A DNA stretch of 64,000 bases from assembly GCA_965232265.1 (NCBI GenBank), contig CBDDPH010000002.1, positions 4,340,001-4,404,000 of the forward strand. Direction: 5' to 3'. This stretch comes from VXRD01 sp965232265 (GTDB taxonomy: Bacteria > Latescibacterota > UBA2968). A program made the translations under genes and the position numbers. The notes beneath the pieces were generated by a model. That model saw only the letters and a list, made by a program, of their open reading frames with translations. It was not told where the DNA came from and did no database searches. Shown here piece after piece: positions 1 through 8,302 of this stretch (positions are counted from its first letter, which is position 1; each line of letters begins with the position of its first letter).

Positions 1-52
1 TGGGATACTTATCCGAAATTTCCCAGATGTGAACGTGCGTATCGACAATCAT
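1..52 (-). CDS. Amidohydrolase (TIM-barrel), N-terminal fragment cut by window edge
   Basis: Only the first 17 codons are inside the window. They read MIVDTHVHIWEISDKYP, the usual opening of amidohydrolase-2 family metal-dependent hydrolases, where the D-x-H-x-H pair binds the metal at the end of the first barrel strand. A GAGGAG ribosome-binding site lies about 8 bases upstream of the ATG, which fixes the start. The substrate cannot be inferred from this piece; the family hydrolyses lactones and decarboxylates cyclic acids. The rest of the gene lies to the left of position 1. Confidence 0.75.
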   Translation of the reverse strand, partial: MIVDTHVHIWEISDKYP

Positions 53-176
53 ATCGCATCTCCTCGCTCAGCGTATGATACAATTTCGCCTCAGCTTTGT
101 TCTCATCCCACTCAAATTCCATTGACATAAGCCTAAAACCCAATATATCAGAGAGATCGCTCCTGCGCTTCAGCGA

Positions 177-2405
177 TCAAAACTGATATTCCCGCTTAGT
201 CCTTTTCGGTTGATTGGGCGAAGGCAAAGACTGCGGATTCGAAGTATGCGTGGGACACGGGCGCTTGGGTTCAGTACCCGGCTTAAACACCTCCGTATAG
301 CGCTTAGAACAATAAATAGACGCCACCTGGTATGTCTCCCCACAAACCTCCACCTTTGCAATATCCTCCGGCAACACAAAATCTTCAACCGGCAACTGGC
401 GCATCGTGTGCGCGCGCCTCATAAACTCCGCCCAAATCGGCAACGCCACAGCAGCACCCGACATTCTGCTCCCCATCGACACCTTGGAATCAAACCCCAC
501 CCACACCCCACACACAATCTGCGGCGTAAACCCGATAAACCACGCATCGGCATACTCCTGCGTCGTACCCGTCTTCCCCGCGGCGGGACGGCGAAAACCA
601 TAAGCCGTGCGCGCACTCCGCCCCGTACCCGTCAAAACCGCGTAATTGTCACCCGCCCGCATATCCAGAATCGACTGCATCAGATTCACAGTCACAGCCG
701 CAGTCTCCTCGCTCAACACAACCTGTTCGCGCCCCTGCACATTCTCCTCGAGCACATTCCCATTCTTATCCTCAATCTTCAAAATCGACATCGGCGTCAC
801 GCGAATACCCTTATTCGCCAGCGTGCCATAAGCCGACACCAATTCCAGCAACTTGACCTCACTCGTGCCCATCCCCAAAGACAAAACCGGTTGAACCTGC
901 GAATCAATACCCATCCTCATCGCATAATCCACCACCGTCTGCGGACCCACCTTTTCCAACACCTGAGTCGTCACCACATTGCGAGAACCGGCAAGCCCCT
1001 CCCGCATCGTCATCCACCCCAAAAATTTTCGGTCGTAATTCTCCGGTTGCCAATACGTGCCATCGAACATCTTAATCGACACAGCCGTATCGGGCAACCG
1101 CCACGTAGGCGTATGGTCCTTGTCAACCGCAGCCGTATAAATAAAAGGCTTAAAAGCAGACCCGGGCTGCCGCAGAGCCTGTGTTGCGCGGTTAAACTTA
1201 CTCTCTTCAAAATTGCGCCCGCCCACCATCGCCAGAATATGTCCCGTATGCGGATCCAGCGCCACCAGCGCCCCCTGCAACACCAGATTGGCCAGCGTAT
1301 CCTGGCGCGTCTTAATTTTCGCAAAAAATGCCGCCCCAGGGGGATCGCGCTTCCAATTGGCAGCCACGCGATCTTTTATCCGCTCCATCAAATTTTGCGA
1401 CACCACATCCTCTGCAATCTCCTGCAACCGGCTATCCAGCGTCGTAGTAACAGTCGCGCCATCGTAAAGCACACTCAGCCCATATTTATATTCCAAATAC
1501 TTGCGAATATCCTCTGTAAAATAGGGCGCTTCTCCGGTCTCCTCTCGGACCTCCTTCAAAACAATCGGACGCTGAGCAACCGAATCGTATTCTGCCGCCG
1601 TAATCTTGCCCGACCCCCGCATATTGTACAGCACCACATTATTGCGCCTATCCAGCGAGCGCTCGGGGTGATAAATCGGCGAATAAGGCGTCGGCCCCTT
1701 CAAAAGCCCGACCAACAACGCCCCCTCATCCAGTGTCAAATTTTCGACAGCCTTCCCAAAAAAACGACGCGCGGCCGTCTGAATACCGTACGCGCTATTG
1801 CCAAAATACATCTGATTAAAATACATCGTAATAATTTCGCGCTTGGTATAGGTGCGCTCCAAAAGCACGGCCGTCATCTGCTCCTGAATTTTGCGCTTCC
1901 ACGTGGGATCCAGCGTCAAAAAAATATTGCGCGCCAATTGTTGCGTCAGCGTACTCGCACCGTGCCCTTTCAAAGTACCCGACGTATAAACATTGCGGAA
2001 CACCACGCGGATAATATCTGGCACACTCACACCCCAGTGCCCCCAAAAACGCTGATCTTCCGTAACAATCAGAGCGTCAATTACAACACGCGGCAACTGC
2101 TCAAACGCAATGGGATCGCGCCTCTGCACCCAGAACTTCTTCAACTCGACCCCATCTCGAGAAAAAATATTAGTCGTCTGCGCGGGATCTACATCCTCTA
2201 ACTTATCAAAAGACGGCAAACCATCTTTGTACCCATAAATCACCGCAGCAGCAATGCTCAGATACCCCACCACACAAATCCCACAATAAATCGCCATACG
2301 GAAAAGATGGGGCCTTATCCAATAGATTATCCGATCGATATAGGGTCTTATCCTATCCATTTTGACCATCCTATTATCGAGATTTACACGACTTGAAGAT
2401 ACCAC
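177..2405 (-). CDS. Penicillin-binding protein 1A-type bifunctional transglycosylase/transpeptidase
   Basis: Class A PBP that polymerises lipid II glycan strands and cross-links the stem peptides on the outer face of the inner membrane. About 742 residues. A single membrane anchor lies at residues 36-57. The GT51 glycosyltransferase domain carries EDQRF (116-120, catalytic Glu) and GASTLTQQ (149-156). The transpeptidase domain carries SAFK (416-419, nucleophile Ser), SRN (474-476) and KTGT (611-614), so both active sites look intact. The C-terminal tail is Pro/Lys-rich. I chose the GTG start because GAGAGGAT sits 4-5 bases before it; an in-frame ATG at 2369 is the alternative. No cell-division or shape gene adjoins it, so its place in elongation or division is not shown by context. 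Confidence 0.93.
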   Translation of the reverse strand: MVSSSRVNLDNRMVKMDRIRPYIDRIIYWIRPHLFRMAIYCGICVVGYLSIAAAVIYGYKDGLPSFDKLEDVDPAQTTNIFSRDGVELKKFWVQRRDPIAFEQLPRVVIDALIVTEDQRFWGHWGVSVPDIIRVVFRNVYTSGTLKGHGASTLTQQLARNIFLTLDPTWKRKIQEQMTAVLLERTYTKREIITMYFNQMYFGNSAYGIQTAARRFFGKAVENLTLDEGALLVGLLKGPTPYSPIYHPERSLDRRNNVVLYNMRGSGKITAAEYDSVAQRPIVLKEVREETGEAPYFTEDIRKYLEYKYGLSVLYDGATVTTTLDSRLQEIAEDVVSQNLMERIKDRVAANWKRDPPGAAFFAKIKTRQDTLANLVLQGALVALDPHTGHILAMVGGRNFEESKFNRATQALRQPGSAFKPFIYTAAVDKDHTPTWRLPDTAVSIKMFDGTYWQPENYDRKFLGWMTMREGLAGSRNVVTTQVLEKVGPQTVVDYAMRMGIDSQVQPVLSLGMGTSEVKLLELVSAYGTLANKGIRVTPMSILKIEDKNGNVLEENVQGREQVVLSEETAAVTVNLMQSILDMRAGDNYAVLTGTGRSARTAYGFRRPAAGKTGTTQEYADAWFIGFTPQIVCGVWVGFDSKVSMGSRMSGAAVALPIWAEFMRRAHTMRQLPVEDFVLPEDIAKVEVCGETYQVASIYCSKRYTEVFKPGTEPKRPCPTHTSNPQSLPSPNQPKRTKREYQF

Positions 2406-2415
2406 AGGATCCTCT

Positions 2416-2462
2416 CACCGATCCGAATCGGTGGAACAGAGGGCATCCTGATCATCCTGATC
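2416..2462. repeat. Small hairpin plus 9-bp tandem repeat between TPP enzyme and PBP gene
   Basis: CACCGAT at 2416-2422 and ATCGGTG at 2427-2433 form a 7-bp hairpin with a CCGA loop. Directly beside it ATCCTGATC is repeated head to tail (2445-2453 and 2454-2462). There is no T-run on the minus strand after the stem, so it is not a convincing intrinsic terminator. It fills the whole 56-bp gap between the stop of the TPP enzyme and the start of the PBP gene. Confidence 0.5.
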
Positions 2463-4069
2463 TAATCCGGGTAAAGCCACGGCACGCGGCTGATGAGATA
2501 ATCGCGTTGTTTCGCCATCATCACCTCAATCACAGCAGGACCTTCCAAACCCAGCGTATCGGCAAAAACCGCTTCAAAACGGTCGGGATCATCCACGCGG
2601 ATACCCCGCGCACCCAGAGACCGCGCCAGATCTGCAAGACGAGGCGTCTTCATATCCGTATCGATCACCCGACCATCAAAAGCCTTTGCCTGAGCGCCGC
2701 GAATCGCCGAAAGACTGCCATCATTGGAAACAACCGAAACCGTCCCAATACCGTGTTCGGCCGCAGTCGCCAGTTCACTCGCCGTCATCTGAAACCCGCC
2801 ATCGCCACAAAACGCGACAACCTCCTGATCTGGACACGCGAGCTTCGCACCAATAGCCGCGGGAACCGCAAACCCCAGCGTAACCGAATGACTGGGATAG
2901 AGAAACGTGCGCGGCATAGTAATCGGATACTCGTCAAACGCGCGATACCCAATAGACGTAACATCCACCACAATAATCGCATCCTCTGGAAGTGACTTGC
3001 GTGTAACGCCCATAATCGGCACCGGCCCGCGATTGGACGCGGCCTCGGCCCGCGTGCGATCGACAAAATCGCCCCAATCCGCCGCATAATCACCCACTAC
3101 CTCGGCGAGCTGGGGAATCGACAATGTCAGATCGCCCGCAGCACCCGCCTCAATCGGATATTCGCGCCCAAGCTCTCGCGGATCGGGATCGAGTTGAACC
3201 TTGCGATCCGGCAGCGGAAGCGACCAGTTCCGCGTATCGATCTGCGTAAAGCGACAGCCAATCGCCAGAAGCAAATCGGCACTGCCGAGAACAGTCTTAC
3301 CCGCCTGAGCAGAACAGTGCCCCACAGTCAGAGGATGACCATCTGGCATAACCCCCTTCCCCAAACGGGAATAAACAACCGGAATATTGCGCCCCTCTGC
3401 GAGAGAACGGAGCGCATCGGTGGCATTGGCGTGAACAACCGCGCTACCCGCCAGAATAGCCGGACGCTTCGCCGTGCGAAGCACCGCAGCCACGCGATCA
3501 ATATCCGCGCCATCGGGACACAGGCGATCCCCTTCAACCACAGGTGGAATATCCGCCATACCCTCCTCCGCAGCGACATCGGTCGGTATTTCAATAACCG
3601 CAGGACCGGGACGCGGAGCGCGCAGTGCCTTGAACGCACCCACGACCGCATCGGGAATTTCAGCAATAGATTTGGGACGCGCAAAAAAGTGCGTAATCGA
3701 CTTAAAAAAAGTCTCCTGATCCAAACCGTGAAAACACTTGGCGCGATCCCGCCCGTCAAAAGCCACCTCTGTCCCCCCGGTAATCAACAGCACGGGGACG
3801 CAATCCGTATGGGCATCCACCAACCCCGTAGAGGCATTTGTCGAGCCTGGACCCGGAACAGTAAGCGCGACACCAACGCGCCCAGACGCACGCGCATACC
3901 CATTCGCAATCAGAGTCGCACCCTGTTCGTGACGGATGAGCAAATGGCGAATCCCACCAGCGCGCAACACCGCATCGTACAGATGAATATTCTGATTGCC
4001 GGGCATACCCGTAAGCATATCAACGCCCTGCGCTTTCAGACTTTGGATGAGTACATCAGCACCAGTCAT
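2462..4069 (-). CDS. Thiamine-diphosphate-dependent enzyme, acetolactate synthase large-subunit-like
   Basis: 535-residue member of the acetohydroxyacid synthase/benzoylformate decarboxylase superfamily, soluble. The catalytic Glu that activates ThDP is at 48 in RHEQGA. The ThDP/Mg2+ signature runs from GDG (422-424) to ND (449-450). Three domains are in the usual order (PYR, central FAD/nucleotide-like, PP). No small regulatory subunit gene is adjacent, and there are no other branched-chain amino acid genes, so a catabolic 2-oxo acid decarboxylase or lyase is at least as likely as IlvB. Start ATG is preceded by AGGA. It begins 12 bases after the stop of the GT4 gene, so the two are probably co-transcribed. 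Confidence 0.85.
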   Translation of the reverse strand: MTGADVLIQSLKAQGVDMLTGMPGNQNIHLYDAVLRAGGIRHLLIRHEQGATLIANGYARASGRVGVALTVPGPGSTNASTGLVDAHTDCVPVLLITGGTEVAFDGRDRAKCFHGLDQETFFKSITHFFARPKSIAEIPDAVVGAFKALRAPRPGPAVIEIPTDVAAEEGMADIPPVVEGDRLCPDGADIDRVAAVLRTAKRPAILAGSAVVHANATDALRSLAEGRNIPVVYSRLGKGVMPDGHPLTVGHCSAQAGKTVLGSADLLLAIGCRFTQIDTRNWSLPLPDRKVQLDPDPRELGREYPIEAGAAGDLTLSIPQLAEVVGDYAADWGDFVDRTRAEAASNRGPVPIMGVTRKSLPEDAIIVVDVTSIGYRAFDEYPITMPRTFLYPSHSVTLGFAVPAAIGAKLACPDQEVVAFCGDGGFQMTASELATAAEHGIGTVSVVSNDGSLSAIRGAQAKAFDGRVIDTDMKTPRLADLARSLGARGIRVDDPDRFEAVFADTLGLEGPAVIEVMMAKQRDYLISRVPWLYPD

Positions 4070-4081
4070 AAAAAATTCCTT

Positions 4082-5167
4082 TCACCCCACAAAAAGATCG
4101 AAATATTCTGCAGCAGTCTTATCCCATGTAAACTCAGAACGCACATAATCGCGGGCTTCGCGTTCTATTTCTTCGCGCTCTGTTGCGGACAATTTTAAAA
4201 AAGCGTGAATCTGATCGACAAACGCCTGATAATCATTGGGCGGAATGAGATACCCCCCCTTGCTAACACTCTCTGTAAGCGCGTCCACAGCAAAAGCAAC
4301 AACAGGCGTACCATCGTACATACATTCGAGAGGCGCGATACCAAATCCCTCCACATCGTTGGGATAGGACACATTGGGCATAATAAACAAATCGGCTTCG
4401 CGCCTGATAAAACCCAATTCTTCATCGCTGAGATAGAGCAGCAACACCCGATCTCGAAGATCGTTCTCTTTCCAAATCTCGCGAATGCGCTCGGCATCCG
4501 GGCCAGAACCGCTAACGATCAGTTTGATATCTCGACCGAGCAGAGGCACGCCGCACGCCAAAAATTTAGCCACGCCTTTTCGGGGCACTTGCCTGCCGAA
4601 ATTTAGAAGAATTTTATCCCGCCCAAATTGAATACCGTGTTTGGCCTCAAATCGCGCCTTGAGTGTCTCGCGCCGTACTTTGGGCGTATTCGGCGGATCG
4701 ATCCCGTTATAGACAATAGCAATCTTTTCAGCAGACACGCCACCCCGAACAGTAATCGCCCTGGTCATTTGACTCACCACAGCCACCCTGTCACAAAGCG
4801 AAACACCAAAGCGCATCATGCGGCTAAATATCGGATTGGAATACGTCATTTCCAAACCGTGAATCGTCACCACAAAACGCATGCGCGTAAACAGCCTCAG
4901 AAATGGCGCAATAGAACACATCACGCCATCGCTAAAATAAATGGCATCCACCCGCCTGAAAATAATAGAAAAAAAAGAAATAAAAAACGCATAAGGCACA
5001 AACCAGATAAGATGCAAAAGCGAGTTTCTACCCAATGCGACCAGTCTTACCGGGCACATCTCAACCAGACGATCATAGAGATTATAACAAAACGTCTCCA
5101 CCCCCCCCACACTGGGCGGATAGCGACGAGTGAGAAAAAGGATGCGGAAGTTGTTTTTAGGAGGCAT
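4082..5167 (-). CDS. Glycosyltransferase family 4 protein
   Basis: 361-residue GT-B retaining glycosyltransferase, predicted cytoplasmic or membrane-associated. The N-terminal acceptor half begins with a GGVET loop (21-25), typical of GT4. The C-terminal half has GRQVPRKG (191-198) and the donor-binding E-x7-E signature EGFGIAPLE (273-281). Hydrophobic stretches at about 52-72 suggest peripheral membrane contact. Acceptor and sugar donor cannot be read from sequence, but it sits downstream of a UDP-sugar pyrophosphorylase and a sugar kinase on the same strand, so it may use the nucleotide sugar they make. No clear ribosome-binding site precedes the ATG. Confidence 0.85.
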   Translation of the reverse strand: MPPKNNFRILFLTRRYPPSVGGVETFCYNLYDRLVEMCPVRLVALGRNSLLHLIWFVPYAFFISFFSIIFRRVDAIYFSDGVMCSIAPFLRLFTRMRFVVTIHGLEMTYSNPIFSRMMRFGVSLCDRVAVVSQMTRAITVRGGVSAEKIAIVYNGIDPPNTPKVRRETLKARFEAKHGIQFGRDKILLNFGRQVPRKGVAKFLACGVPLLGRDIKLIVSGSGPDAERIREIWKENDLRDRVLLLYLSDEELGFIRREADLFIMPNVSYPNDVEGFGIAPLECMYDGTPVVAFAVDALTESVSKGGYLIPPNDYQAFVDQIHAFLKLSATEREEIEREARDYVRSEFTWDKTAAEYFDLFVG

Positions 5168-5256
5168 AGTCTATTCAAAGAAAGTGCAAAGTAACCCACC
5201 GATCAGCCGCCCTTGCTATCCGTCTGTTGATTGGTAGAAAGGTGGAAAGTAGGTCT

Positions 5257-5277
5257 CCCCTTCCTCTCAGGAAGGGG
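5257..5277. repeat. Perfect 9-bp palindrome overlapping the 3' end of the GHMP kinase gene
   Basis: CCCCTTCCT (5257-5265) and AGGAAGGGG (5269-5277) flank a 3-base CTC loop. The element is followed by a G-rich run to about 5287. Read on the minus strand it supplies the final codons (LPPAPS) and the TGA of the kinase. It may be a dispersed element that has grafted a new C-terminus on the gene; a terminator role is possible but no T-run follows. Confidence 0.5.
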
Positions 5278-6340
5278 CCGGGGGTAGGTCCAGATCCGCC
5301 TGCTTGCCGCGCTGGACCAGTTCGCGTTCCGCCCGCTCGCGGTCCGCTGCGCTTTCAAGCGGCATAACAGTCGCGCCGGGACGGGGTTTGGGATACAAAA
5401 TGCGGCTGGCACCAGCCTGCTTCATCGCCTCGACAACCGGTTTTGTGTCGCACGCAAGCGCGATAATCGTACCCCCACCCCCTGCACCCGCGAGCTTTGC
5501 GCCCAGCGCGCCGCCGTCTAATGCGGCCTGAATCAGCCGCTCATTTTCCGGTCCCGATCCGCCCAAATCGCGCTGAATCTCGTGGTTCTCAATCATCAGC
5601 GCGCCCAGATGCGTCCAGTCTTTGGCGAGAATCGCGCGTTTGCCCATACGCGCCAGATGGGCAATCCGCAAATAACAACGCCTGACCTCTCTATCGCCCT
5701 CCAACCAGCGCTCTCGAATCGGCAGATGCACTGTGCCCGACGAGCGTTGGACACCCGTATGCCCCAGCACAAAGGGATAATCCTCGACGTAGTCGTGGAG
5801 CGGTTCAACAGTCGCATAAGGTTCATCGCCAAATGCGCGGTAAAACTGCTTGCCATTGAAATCCATATAATTCAAACCGCCAAACATGCACATATACGCA
5901 TCTTGATACCCGCATAAAGCCATATAATTCAACTCAATATGCCGCGCCATCTCAGCGCAAAAAAAAGGATGCTCGTCGCGTCCCAAAAACGCAAAAATCG
6001 CATTGAGAATAGACACACTCATAGCCGACGAACTGGAAAGCCCGGCGGCAAAGGGCACATTGCACGCCCAGCGCAGAGAAAATTTCGCGCTGCCGAGATC
6101 CAGAAAATGGACAATAGCCTTCGCCACATCGAAATAACCGCCATCCGGATACAGATCTTCCGGGCAATGCACTTCAAAGCGTTGTCCGGAGACTTCAAAA
6201 CTGAGCACATCAGACGGCTCAATCAGAACCGCGGCGCGTTCCTGTGTCGAACACGAAATAACGCTACCGCCGTACATATCGGTGGGATTTCCAATAATAC
6301 CACACCGCCCTGGGGCAGTGGAAAAAAACGCATGGGTCAT
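5267..6340 (-). CDS. GHMP-family sugar kinase, glucuronokinase-like (probable separate cistron)
   Basis: 357 residues if started at its own ATG (6340-6338), which overlaps the expected GalU stop as TAATG, a classic translational-coupling junction. GHMP motif 2 is PFAAGLSSSSA (96-106, phosphate-binding) and motif 3 is GAKLAGAGGGGT (280-291). The opening APGRCGIIGNPTDMYGG resembles plant glucuronokinases, which phosphorylate D-glucuronate at C1, more than galactokinase or mevalonate kinase. With the GalU-type enzyme upstream it would complete a two-step salvage route: free sugar acid to sugar-1-phosphate to UDP-sugar. The substrate is inference. The last residues are encoded by a palindromic repeat. 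Confidence 0.75.
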   Translation of the reverse strand: MTHAFFSTAPGRCGIIGNPTDMYGGSVISCSTQERAAVLIEPSDVLSFEVSGQRFEVHCPEDLYPDGGYFDVAKAIVHFLDLGSAKFSLRWACNVPFAAGLSSSSAMSVSILNAIFAFLGRDEHPFFCAEMARHIELNYMALCGYQDAYMCMFGGLNYMDFNGKQFYRAFGDEPYATVEPLHDYVEDYPFVLGHTGVQRSSGTVHLPIRERWLEGDREVRRCYLRIAHLARMGKRAILAKDWTHLGALMIENHEIQRDLGGSGPENERLIQAALDGGALGAKLAGAGGGGTIIALACDTKPVVEAMKQAGASRILYPKPRPGATVMPLESAADRERAERELVQRGKQADLDLPPAPS

Positions 6341-7243
6341 TAGAATTGTCTCAGGCGCTTTTGCAGGTACTGGCGGAGAAGGTACCCATAGCGCTGATCG
6401 AAAGAGGGAAAAATCGATGAAAGATTTGAAATACGATTCAAAATCGCCGATATCATAGCGCAATTCTTCGGGATACAACTTGATACAGCGAACAGTATGT
6501 CCCATTTTGATAAGCGTCGAAATCGCATCTGTCAGCTCGAGCTTGCCTCCGTAACTGGGAGATGTGCGCTTGAGCGCCGTAAAAATTTCGGGATTGAAAA
6601 TATAACGCGCGGCCACGCCGAGATTGCTCGGCGCATTTTCCGGTGCGGGCTTCTCCACAATATGCGCGATTTCAAAATCGTCTTCAGGCTCACCGTTCAC
6701 AGGCTCGACAATACCGTACTGGCCTTCCTCGCCCTGGGGCACTTCGACAACCGCAACAGTACAACTCGACCCATTTTCGCGGTGCGATTTGATCATCCGC
6801 CGCACGAGACCCGCATGATTGCCCGACTTGATAATCGTATCGCCAAACGCAACCACAAATGGCTCGCCCGCAACAAAATCCTCAGCTCTGCCAATGGCAT
6901 CTCCTATGCCCGCGGGCGTGATATGACCCGAGGGGATAATTTGTCGCGTATAAAAAAATTTAACCCCTTCTCTTTCATAATCGAGTTCATCGAGCGTGTG
7001 ATCGCTCTCCGAGAGATAATTCTGCAATTCCGGATCCCGATCAAAGTGATCTTCTATCGTGCGCTTGTCCTTTCCCGTCACAAAGAGTATCTTCTTTAAC
7101 CCTTGCTCAACCACCTCTTCAACCACATACTGAACCACGGGTTTTCTCCCCACGGGCAACATCTCCTTGGGCTGAGACTTGGTCGCAGGCAACAGACTCG
7201 TACCCAAACCAGCAACCGGAATAACGACTTTTTCAATCTCCAT
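5267..7243 (-). CDS. Apparent fusion: UTP-sugar-1-phosphate uridylyltransferase (GalU-like) read through into GHMP sugar kinase
   Basis: As sequenced, one open frame of 658 residues joins two enzymes. Residues 1-285 are a GalU-type nucleotidyltransferase (UTP + sugar-1-P to UDP-sugar), beginning with the nucleotide-binding loop at 9-22 and PKEML. The second half is the GHMP kinase described in the next entry. The start at 7243 is preceded by GGAGGAG at 9 bases; a further in-frame ATG at 7261 lacks a good site. Two oddities: the normally invariant Arg of the GxGTR loop is Ser16 (GLGTS), and the last 20 residues of the GalU part do not look like a GalU end. The expected end (YGYLLRQYLQKRL) is present in the +1 frame and stops at 6340-6342, so I believe a one-base insertion near 6401-6403 fused two genes. 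Confidence 0.8.
   Translation of the reverse strand: MEIEKVVIPVAGLGTSLLPATKSQPKEMLPVGRKPVVQYVVEEVVEQGLKKILFVTGKDKRTIEDHFDRDPELQNYLSESDHTLDELDYEREGVKFFYTRQIIPSGHITPAGIGDAIGRAEDFVAGEPFVVAFGDTIIKSGNHAGLVRRMIKSHRENGSSCTVAVVEVPQGEEGQYGIVEPVNGEPEDDFEIAHIVEKPAPENAPSNLGVAARYIFNPEIFTALKRTSPSYGGKLELTDAISTLIKMGHTVRCIKLYPEELRYDIGDFESYFKSFIDFSLFRSALWVPSPPVPAKAPETILMTHAFFSTAPGRCGIIGNPTDMYGGSVISCSTQERAAVLIEPSDVLSFEVSGQRFEVHCPEDLYPDGGYFDVAKAIVHFLDLGSAKFSLRWACNVPFAAGLSSSSAMSVSILNAIFAFLGRDEHPFFCAEMARHIELNYMALCGYQDAYMCMFGGLNYMDFNGKQFYRAFGDEPYATVEPLHDYVEDYPFVLGHTGVQRSSGTVHLPIRERWLEGDREVRRCYLRIAHLARMGKRAILAKDWTHLGALMIENHEIQRDLGGSGPENERLIQAALDGGALGAKLAGAGGGGTIIALACDTKPVVEAMKQAGASRILYPKPRPGATVMPLESAADRERAERELVQRGKQADLDLPPAPS
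6399..6404 (-). other. Probable single-base insertion (frameshift) in the GalU coding sequence
   Basis: The minus strand reads CTC TTT CGA here. Removing one T from the TTT (plus-strand 6401-6403) restores S-L-F-D-Q-R-Y-G and a normal GalU C-terminus ending at the TAA at 6342-6340, which overlaps the ATG of the kinase. Either a homopolymer sequencing error, a real mutation, or less likely a programmed +1 shift. Confidence 0.7.
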
Positions 7244-7272
7244 AGCGCGATGCTCCTCCAAATGCCAAACGC

Positions 7273-7301
7273 TTGACAGAGTGCGAGTTGTCCTTTAGAA
7301 T
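7273..7301 (+). promoter_or_regulatory. Sigma-70-type promoter for the TauD-like gene
   Basis: TTGACA (7273-7278), a 17-base spacer, and TAGAAT (7296-7301), five of six matches to the -10 consensus. It faces the dioxygenase gene at 7361, giving a leader of about 50 bases, and lies in the 117-bp gap between that gene and the divergent GalU gene. Confidence 0.7.
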
Positions 7302-7360
7302 ATCAGTAAAAAATAACAGGAGAAACTTGTAGAACGCAAGGTAAAAGCTGAGAACATATC

Positions 7361-8302
7361 ATGTTAAACAAACAAATAACAGACGCCCGCGCGTGGACTG
7401 CTGAGACAATTGATGCGTCTCCTGACTGGTATTACCCCCTGCCTGAACCCTATTTGTCTGCACTCGACAGAGAAGTGCGAAACCATGCGGGCGCAATATC
7501 TGATCTTCGCGTCTCCGACGCCCTCGCCTGTACGCCGTGTCTCCAGCCCGTTCTGGACGCATTGCATACCGGACGCGGATTTGCCATCATCGAGCGCTTG
7601 CCCGTAGAACATTACACGCGGGACCAGGCGCGAGCCGCATATTGGATAATCGGACAGAGTTTGGGCGTACCCTTTGAACAAAATATCGAAGGCACACTCC
7701 TCTACGACGTGCGGGACACCGGGCGAGATGTAAAATCGGGTGCGCGCTTTTCTGTAACCAACGCAGAAAGTTCGTTTCACACAGATGGCGCATTCGGAAC
7801 GCAAGTACCCGAAATAGTCGGCCTGTTATGCATCAACACCGCGCGGTCGGGTGGGCGCAGTCAACTGATCAGTGCCTGTGCAGTACACAATATATTACAC
7901 CGACAAGCACCCGATGTTCTAAACGCACTTTACGCATCTTTCTATTTTGACCGACGCGGACAATATCTCCCGGGCGAAGCACCTATAAAAAAGACCCCTG
8001 TTTTTTCCTGGGACAAACAAACACTCGTGATGCGCTACCTGCATTATTATATCCAGGAGGGACATCGAGAAGCAGAAGTGCCACTCACGTCAGAACAAGA
8101 GCACGCACTACAAGCCGTTGAAGACATATTAAAGCATCCCGAAATGTGCGTGGAATTTGATCTCACCCCTGGACAAATGCTATTTACCAACAACAACTGG
8201 ATCCTGCACAATCGAACGGCATTTGAAGACCATCCAGACCCGGACCAAAGACGGCATTACGTGCGACTGTGGTTGATGCAAAAGGACAATGTAGATGGCT
8301 GA
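7361..8302 (+). CDS. TauD/TfdA-family Fe(II)/2-oxoglutarate dioxygenase
   Basis: 313-residue non-haem iron oxygenase, cytoplasmic. The facial triad is visible: H140-x-D142 in FHTDG and distal H283 in ILHNR; R298 or R302 near the C-terminus (RRHYVRLWL) would bind 2-oxoglutarate. The spacing matches TauD/clavaminate-synthase-like enzymes that hydroxylate small organic acids or amino acids; the substrate is not evident. Its last codons overlap the next gene by 8 bp (ATGGCTGA), so it heads a short operon with an acetyltransferase and a DUF1932 dehydrogenase. A consensus-like promoter precedes it. Confidence 0.87.
   Translation: MLNKQITDARAWTAETIDASPDWYYPLPEPYLSALDREVRNHAGAISDLRVSDALACTPCLQPVLDALHTGRGFAIIERLPVEHYTRDQARAAYWIIGQSLGVPFEQNIEGTLLYDVRDTGRDVKSGARFSVTNAESSFHTDGAFGTQVPEIVGLLCINTARSGGRSQLISACAVHNILHRQAPDVLNALYASFYFDRRGQYLPGEAPIKKTPVFSWDKQTLVMRYLHYYIQEGHREAEVPLTSEQEHALQAVEDILKHPEMCVEFDLTPGQMLFTNNNWILHNRTAFEDHPDPDQRRHYVRLWLMQKDNVDG

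Noticed and set aside
122..149. TTGACA with TATATC at 16-base spacing on the plus strand
   Set aside because: It would fire into the 3' end of the PBP gene on the opposite strand; no plus-strand gene follows.
210..2201. Long plus-strand open frame (663 codons) opposite the PBP gene
   Set aside because: Its product is an Arg/His/Pro-rich mirror of the PBP coding strand with no domain, signal or ribosome-binding site. The PBP motifs on the other strand are complete.
2462..4069. Acetolactate synthase IlvB
   Set aside because: The fold fits, but there is no small-subunit gene and no branched-chain amino acid neighbour, so the exact name is not supported.
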